64,000 nt of DNA. Origin: Protea cynaroides (lineage: Eukaryota > Streptophyta > Magnoliopsida > Proteales > Proteaceae). The stretch covers positions 29,826,254 to 29,890,253 of the forward strand of contig CM053269.1 of NCBI GenBank assembly GCA_028583415.1. Reading direction: 5' to 3'. This document shows positions 57,690-64,000 of the stretch, one piece after another. Below the pieces are notes generated by a model. That model saw only the letters and a list, made by a program, of their open reading frames with translations, was not told the DNA's origin and searched no databases. The position numbers and the translations under genes were made by a program. The first letter of the stretch is position 1, and each line of letters begins with the position of its first letter.

Positions 57690-58060
57690 ATGTGAGCTTA
57701 AATATAGCAGTGTAAGCATCCAAATATAGCATGTTGGAAATATATTCAAATTTAGCAACAAATCAATCAAAGATGGCAAGTGAGCATGTGAATCAATACA
57801 AACATGGTAAGTGTGCATCCAAACATGGCAGTAATCATCCAATATAGCATGTGAGCAAGTGTAGCAGACAAATATGGCAATAAGCATGTGTAGCATTCCA
57901 ATCATGGCAATGTGATTATTCCAATTATGGCAGTGTGATCATTCCAATTATAGTAGTGTGATCATTCCAATTATGGCAGTGTGATCATTCCAATTATAGT
58001 CGTGTATGCATACGAGCATCCGAACATAGCATGTGAACAAATATAACATCAAATATGGAA
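57690..58060. repeat. Degenerate repeats with a 23-bp core array
   Basis: GTGAT(C/T)ATTCCAATTAT units start at 57912, 57935, 57958 and 57981, exactly 23 bases apart. Around them, looser words such as AATATAGCATGTGAGCA recur. Confidence 0.9.
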
Positions 58061-59139
58061 TGTGAGAAACAACCAAAGCATATGAGAATCAATCAAAACA
58101 TGATGGAACACGCAGCAAGATGACAGCTTTGTCAGGCTGGACCAAAATCGGCACATAGGGCACTGTACTTACTCAAAAAATTCTTAAAAGATATCCCTGG
58201 AAAGAAGACTCAGAGGCCAACATTTTGTCTCAAGGAAGCTAATCCTAAAAGAGACCATAGGCAGGTCGAAAATATTCTCCAAGTACAGGCAAATACACTG
58301 GTCAGGTCTGTTCCAGATTTTTGACCAGTTGCACCATAAATTCCAAATAAAATTCTATTCTTAATGAAAATTAAATTCAGACATATGTCTATGTAGATAA
58401 ATGTCTGATTTAAAATTTCATTAAGACAAACAAGTTAAAACAGTATATTTTCTTTGTGAAAAATGACTCTTTTCAATCATGCAAATCAGCACATCATGAC
58501 AGATCTGAAATCAAAGCACTATGCACTTAAAAATTGATATCAATTCAAACAAAAATGGAAAAAATATGAAACCAATGCCATTTTTTAGAAGACTTTCATG
58601 TCTAAAAAGTTCATGTTAAGTGGAGTTTCTGATTATGGTCATAAGGCCTTTGTCTAGAGACTTTCCGATTGAGGATTGCATTACATCCGAGAAAAATAGC
58701 AATGTCAAAGACAAATTTTTTGATATATTTTCCCAATTCAAAATGGAACGAAATTTTGAGGGTAGTCTTCTATCATATCAGAGAGACTCCCATAAAATTT
58801 TGGGCTTCAAAATCTTAGAAAAAATACATATGATGTACGTCCTAAGTTTGAACCCTAAATCTGGAATTTTCAGATCAGAAAATCACTTTATGAAATTTAC
58901 AAAAAACATCAAACAACATTGTATATCAATCAAAAATTCATCATTGAATAGCTTAGACAAATTATCATTCATGAAAAATGTTAGACATAGGCATCCTAAC
59001 ATTAACAAGCATGTAATAGAGCATTCATGATTGAGATTTCATGAAAATTAGCCTTTTTCAAGCAAAATTGGCATTCGGGCATTATAACGACCTCTAAATT
59101 TGTTTAGAGTACTAACCTTGGGCTCAAATTGAGTGAAAC

Positions 59140-59535
59140 CATTGATGAAGGGTGATTGTAGGTTGTATCAACCCCCTTTGAATGTGAATCATCCTTCTCC
59201 TTTCTTCTGCTTCTTTCTCTCTTCTCTTTCTCTCTTTTCTTCTTCTCCTTTCTTTCTTTTCTCTTTTCTCTCTCTTTCTTTCTCCCTCTTTCACGTTTTC
59301 TCTCTCTCACTCATGTTTCTCTCTCTCACCCACGTTCCCCTCTCTCTCTTGTATAGAAAAGGATCCCTCCTCCCTCCTATTTATAATTTTTCACTCATTT
59401 TCTAGAAGATCCTTCTTTCCTTTTCTTCTTTTTTCTAGAAAATCTTTTTTTCTCTCCATTTTTTCTTCTTTCCTTTCTTTTCTTCCTCTCTCACGTTTTT
59501 TCTTCTTCCTTTCTTTCCTTTTTCTCATTCTTCTT
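59140..59535. repeat. CT-rich low-complexity tract
   Basis: A pyrimidine-rich stretch of TTTCTCTC-type words. The Lys/Arg/Glu-rich minus-strand frame at 59104-59310 is a product of this composition. Confidence 0.85.
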
Positions 59536-59905
59536 CTAGAAAATCCCTTCTCTTTCACGTCTCCCTCTCTCCTCTTTCCTTTTTCTTCTCCAAGATCTTT
59601 TAGATTTCATCTCAACCCTAAAGCCTCCTTCTCATTCACGTCTCTCTCTCTCCTCTTTCCTTTTTCTTCTCCAAGATCTTTTAGATTTCATCTCAACCCT
59701 AAAGCCTCCTTCTCTTTCACGTCTCCTCTCTCTCCTCTTTCCTTTTTCTTCTCCAAGATCTTTTAGATTTCATCTCAACACTAAAGCCTCCTTCTCTTTC
59801 ACGTCTCCTCTCTCTCCTCTTTCCTTTTTCTTCTCCAAGATCTTTTAGATTATCTCAAAACCCTAAATCCCCTTCTCTTTCACGTTTTCTCTCTCCCCTC
59901 TTTCA
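59535..59905. repeat. Tandem array of 81-82-bp units
   Basis: CTCCAAGATCTTTTAGAT starts at 59588, 59669, 59751 and 59833. Each unit also contains TCAACCCTAAAGCCTCC and CTCTTTCACGTCTC. Confidence 0.95.
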
Positions 59906-59984
59906 TTTTTCTTCTCAAAATCTTTTGGATTATCATTTACATATAATAATATATATTATATACATATATACACATATATTTTAT

Positions 59985-60112
<128 letters not shown>

Positions 60113-60359
60113 TATAGTATATAATATATATAATATATATAAATACTATGAACATGAATGAACTGGTTCGAAACGGGTTGAGACCGACTTAGGTTGACTG
60201 AGTTAAACTGATATGGGTTGAGCTAGGTTGGACCAAAATTGGCTTGAACTGAGTTGACTGGATTGATTGGAATTAACTGGGTTTTCTCTCCTTGTCATTT
60301 CATGGGTCATTTCCGCTGTCATCCCGCATGGAATTTTTCGATGGCCTCTATTCCAAATT

Positions 60360-60640
60360 TTTTGCGTTCATTTTGTAGAACATTGAAAATGAGGAATATA
60401 GGAACTGGAATCACCTGAATCCGATGTAGAACGGAAAAGATATGCAGCTTTGAAGTTCTGACGATAATTTTGCATGCAAGCTTGCATGGGACCCATTCTT
60501 GACTTCTACCGGGATTTTTTTACGTCCATTTTGTAGAACATCATGAATGAAGAATAATGGTCTTGGGATCATCCCGAATCCGATGTCGGATGATTAAGAT
60601 ATGATGATTTGAAATTCAAACGATCCGACTTAGGATAATT
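60360..60640. repeat. Diverged direct repeat in the Tat-like LTR
   Basis: CATTTTGTAGAACAT occurs at about 60370 and 60528. Similar following words (GAATCCGATGT, AAGATATG) occur in both, giving two diverged units of about 160 bases. A shorter repeat GACCCATTGAAAAACTTCC lies at about 60823 and 60851. Confidence 0.75.
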
Positions 60641-60977
60641 TGCACGAAGGCCCCGGGATTATTTATAGTAACTTCCATAAACCTCCCTTATATGTATCAT
60701 CCGACTAAAATGGTCATATCTTCTTCATTTGATATCAGAATTGAGCAATTCTGGTCTCATTTCGAAGATAATTCTATGACCTATGCATCCATGCAAAATT
60801 GTAACCTATGACCTTGCTGTGGACCCATTGAAAACTTCCTCAAATTCACAGACCCATTGAAAAACTTCCTCAAATTCGCAGTCAAAAATCCAAACTTTCG
60901 ATCACCTTTCTTCCTTTTGTTGTCCACACACCAGCAGGGCTTTGTTTAGCTGGGATGGCAAAAATGGGGTGCTTACA

Positions 60978-61596
60978 GGTATGCCCAGAATGGGCTTTAA
61001 AATCGCGAAAAGTGAGAAATTTTCTCACTTTTCTTTCTCTTTTCTCTCTGGTGGCTATTCCTCTCTGCCATTCCGAGTTGCTACAGTCCGGCCGGTGACC
61101 TTAGAAGCCGATTTCTTCCGTTTAACGCTTAGTACATCGTCTTCATGTAGGTCTCTTCCTTCTCTTTCAAGTTTTTATAACTTTTCATATCGTCTTTACC
61201 TAGAAATTTTCTATTTTTCTTTGATTGAGAGATTCTAACCGTAGGAACTCTCTTCCTTCGGCTTAGAAAGGGTTTAGGGACCCCTAAGAGCAAAAGCCCT
61301 CAACCAATTTGAGGTTCCACCAAACGGTTTTCATAAAAATCGAATTTTTACACTTTTTAACCTAGGTTTTCAAAAAAATTTGAAATTTCTTATTTTTCTT
61401 AAATTTTTTGAAATTCTTATTGTAATTGCCTGTGATTGGTTTGTTGAAGAGTGTGGGGGTTACGTAAGTCCTCCTCCCCAAGTTTTTGGGTGAGTTCGAG
61501 GTTTTTTCCCAATTTACTATCGTTATGCTGTCGAAATTTTGACAATTTCTAACCTTTTTTTTTATTTTTTCTTATTTTCTTTTGTTTTGCTGTTTA
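60978..61596 (+). other. Untranslated leader of the Tat/Athila-like element
   Basis: Sequence between the LTR end and gag. I see no gene. A standard PBS next to the LTR end could not be identified with confidence. Confidence 0.5.
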
Positions 61597-61878
61597 ATGG
61601 CTCCACGACGTGCTCTTGGCAAATGTCCCCATGGCTCGAGCGTGCGCGGTTCTCAGCCACCCGCTCCACAACTCGACGAGCATTGGTTCCGTTCCTTGGA
61701 AGCATAAGCTCGTTAAACCTTGTTTGATAGCAAAAACATCGAATCTGGGCGGCGAGTCAACTTGGATCATTTGGAGAGGTTCGATGTGCGAGCAGCTTTT
61801 GACGCGCTTGGGTGGGTACTTGTAATCTTCTACACAGATACCACTCGCCCCAACCTGGTTAAGCATTTTTAACCAAGT
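61597..61878 (+). pseudogene. Start of a Tat/Athila-type gag, decayed and interrupted
   Basis: The frame opens with MAPRRALGKCPHGSS. It meets two in-frame TAA codons (61705-61707 and 61714-61716) and continues in the same frame with FDSKNIESGRRVNLDHLER, then FDVRAAFDALGW and DTTRPNLVKHF. These are characteristic of the N-terminal part of plant Athila/Tat gag-like proteins. The LTR inserted at 61879 cuts it off two codons after KHF and a further stop. The remainder is not in the window. Confidence 0.75.
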
Positions 61879-64000
61879 TGTCACACCCCAATTCTGAACC
61901 AACCAGAATGGTGTGAGTAAATCGTCATTGAACCAACGGTTCACACCAGGATCTCGAATAGACCGCGTCCACTCATACAAACCCATTGCACGTAACCACA
62001 ATTAGAATATAAATAATACAACAGAAGTCTTTAAATAAATGAACTGAGAATCTATTGATAAATTAAATAGAATATCCAATTATTCAAATCCAAACATAAA
62101 ATATGGTATCCTTACATCCACTTAATCCAACTGAAAATAACTGAAACAAATAAATAAAAATCCAATCAAAGGTACACGTAGAAAGGGCACTCTCATGAAG
62201 CGTCATGCCTGTCCTCTCCTGCCTGTACATCCAATGCAACAACACCACTATATGTCGGAGCGTTCATATAGTCGTCCACTGTGTAACCTGCATCAACATC
62301 TAAAAACAATGTATATACAAAGGGTGAGCTCACAACTTAGCTCAGTAAGACAATCAGACAGTTTCACAATATTATGCATGAGTAACAATCATTTTATGCT
62401 GTGGTCTGGTCTAAGTTTGCAATGTGCCATAGAAAGGTTTGGTGGCCCTCGCACCTCTATACACGAGTGTGTGGCACAGCATGGATCACACCCCCACCTG
62501 CCCACATGCACCCATCATGGAATAGAGATAGAGCTAAGATATCTCCGTACCTCCCCTGATGCTCTACCCATACCAGTACCTAAGCCCCTATTGGCCAGGG
62601 CTCCCAAACTGGGCTCGCAACTAACCAATCCTATATGTCATCAATGTATGCTCTATCCCAACACAGTTGTCTATGGCATAGAGATAGAGCTAAGGCATTA
62701 CCACACCTCCCCTGATGCCCTATCCGCAACTAACCCACTAGGATAGAAACATAACGCAGGTAGACCCTATCACAACATAACTCCCTACGGCATAGAGATA
62801 GAGCTAAAGCATCGTGGACAAAACTGCGTCGACCTCGGAGACCACAGTGCCACATAACCATGACCAGGCCAGCATCAACATCGGAGACCACCGTACCACG
62901 ACCTTTCCCTGATGCCCTACCCGTACCAAGCATGTTAAGACAGAATACTACAAAAAGTGCTAGTGTGAGGAGCGATCCCAGACCCATGCCCCACTCTACA
63001 CACTAACGAAAACAATCACATGCCTAACAATCACATCCTTTCATGCATGAACAATAATAATAACTGAAAGTAAAGGATGACATGTGAATATGCACAAACA
63101 ACACATCATACACATTCAGGTTATTAACAACGATTTACTGTCCATTAATCATTAGGCTTAGGTCAGATTCCCTTACCTGACGCTCGTTTGTTAGCTTGCT
63201 CTACGTCGCAAGATCCAAACGTGCTATCACAAGGTCCTACATAATATTAGGGTTTCATTAGAATAGTTTCACGTTGGTCGGAAACCAACAAGGTTACAAA
63301 ATACTCTCCCAGAGCTGACCAGTGGCATGTACCGGTCGCAGCTCTGTGGGGAAGACTGGCGACCGGTATGGTCAGCCGGTCCCCACAAACCAGCCTCCCG
63401 GAAGGTACCGGTGGCAACATACTGGTCGCACAGGGTGCAACCGATATAGTCGACCGGTATGTCTCCGGAAGACCATACTTGGGTTTTTCGACTGCCGTCG
63501 ATCATCCTCCATGGATTTCCAGGGTTTCACTTATCCATTCCAAGTCTGAGCTTTGAGTTAGAGTTATCTCCAACTCATTCAAGCCTTATTTCGATGAATA
63601 TCATCTCGGAACTCAAATCTCGGGTTTGACGGTAAATTAGGGTTTAATATCCAATTTAGGATTTTAGATCAATACCTACTTTGCATGGTATTGATCCACC
63701 CACACAACTATCCTAAAGTCATAGGGTAAGAAGAATGATTAAAACACTTACCGTTGACTGGCGTAACGTGAGCGTCGTCGAACGGTAATGGCGGTACCTT
63801 CTTCTTCTTCCTAGCTTCCTCTCTTTTCCAACCTCCTTCTCCTCTTTAGGGTTTGTGAGAGACAATGGAAAGGATTTGAGAAGGTTTAAGGGTGTTTATA
63901 TAGGCTAAAATTAGGGTTTAGTAACCCTATTAGGATTAGCAAGGTTTAGGCATTAGGGTTTAGGAAAATGGGACCCACAGAGATCCAATTCCGGATCTCC
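61879..64000 (-). mobile_element. Chromovirus LTR inserted in the Tat-like gag, runs off the window
   Basis: It begins TGTCACACCCC and is collinear with the LTR at 48893-51212, with only a few percent differences over 2.1 kb, so it is a recent copy. The pentamer before it is CAAGT (61874-61878). The other end lies beyond 64000, so it could be a solo LTR or the 3' LTR of a full element lying outside the window. It carries the same CCGGT-rich block (63320-63465) and the AGAGATAGAGCTAA repeats (62520-62810). Confidence 0.92.

Noticed and set aside
57122..58060. Regular arrays considered as CRISPR
   Set aside because: Units are contiguous tandem copies with no unique spacers, and this is plant DNA.
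58620..59030. 136-residue open frame inside the Tat-like LTR
   Set aside because: No recognisable motif, located in an LTR between tandem arrays. Likely chance in AT-rich sequence.
59104..59310. Arg/Lys/Glu-rich frame on the minus strand
   Set aside because: Composition artefact of the CT-rich tract.
61879..64000. This LTR as the missing 5' LTR of the 48893-56372 chromovirus
   Set aside because: Its inner end lies directly against Tat-like gag coding sequence, with no PBS or chromovirus leader next to it. It is better explained as a separate insertion.

Overview
This window is repeat-dense nuclear DNA of a flowering plant, probably a eudicot. The evidence is a single intronless AP2/ERF (DREB-type) gene surrounded by L1-type and RTE-type LINEs, Ty1/copia, Ty3/gypsy chromovirus and Tat/Athila-like LTR elements, hAT and PIF-like MITEs and long microsatellites. 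I cannot name the species. Apart from the ERF gene I see no convincing intact host gene. The other long reading frames are decayed transposon proteins or chance frames.

Layout: 1-4891 is a dead L1-type LINE (+), broken by a foreign insert of about 0.75 kb. 4892-8171 is gene-free. 8177-16842 is a gag-only copia-like LTR element (-) that carries a chromovirus solo LTR inside gag (perfect CCTAT target duplication) and another insert of about 2.1 kb inside its 5' LTR. 15976-19615 and 20116-23735 are two copies of one segment on either side of a run of exactly 500 N. They differ most near the gap, which suggests unmerged contig ends rather than a real duplication. 23473-24011 is a complete hAT-type MITE. 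24108-24670 is a LINE tail. 25967-28640 is a relic of the same copia family. 28920-30880 is an RTE LINE relic (-) split by an insert of about 1 kb.

The only gene island is 30880-33590, with the ERF coding sequence at 32179-32736. 33597-36230 is a second, 5'-truncated L1 LINE (+). 36297-43800 is a pair of diverged direct repeats of about 3.7 kb with no recognisable coding content. 44536-56372 holds nested chromovirus (Tekay/Del-like, -) elements: a partial LTR, an older LTR plus pol remnant, and a younger element with nearly complete gag-pol. The eight nonsense codons I checked in that gag-pol all look like C-to-T transitions. 56373-61878 is a Tat/Athila-like element (+) with a very long LTR full of tandem arrays and the start of a decayed gag. 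That gag is cut by another chromovirus LTR, which runs off the window end.

The window therefore records at least four rounds of retroelement insertion around one transcription-factor gene. The best candidates for something undescribed are the gag-only copia family (two copies here), the 3.7-kb non-coding repeat pair, and the CCGGT/GTCGAC palindrome clusters present in more than one LTR context.
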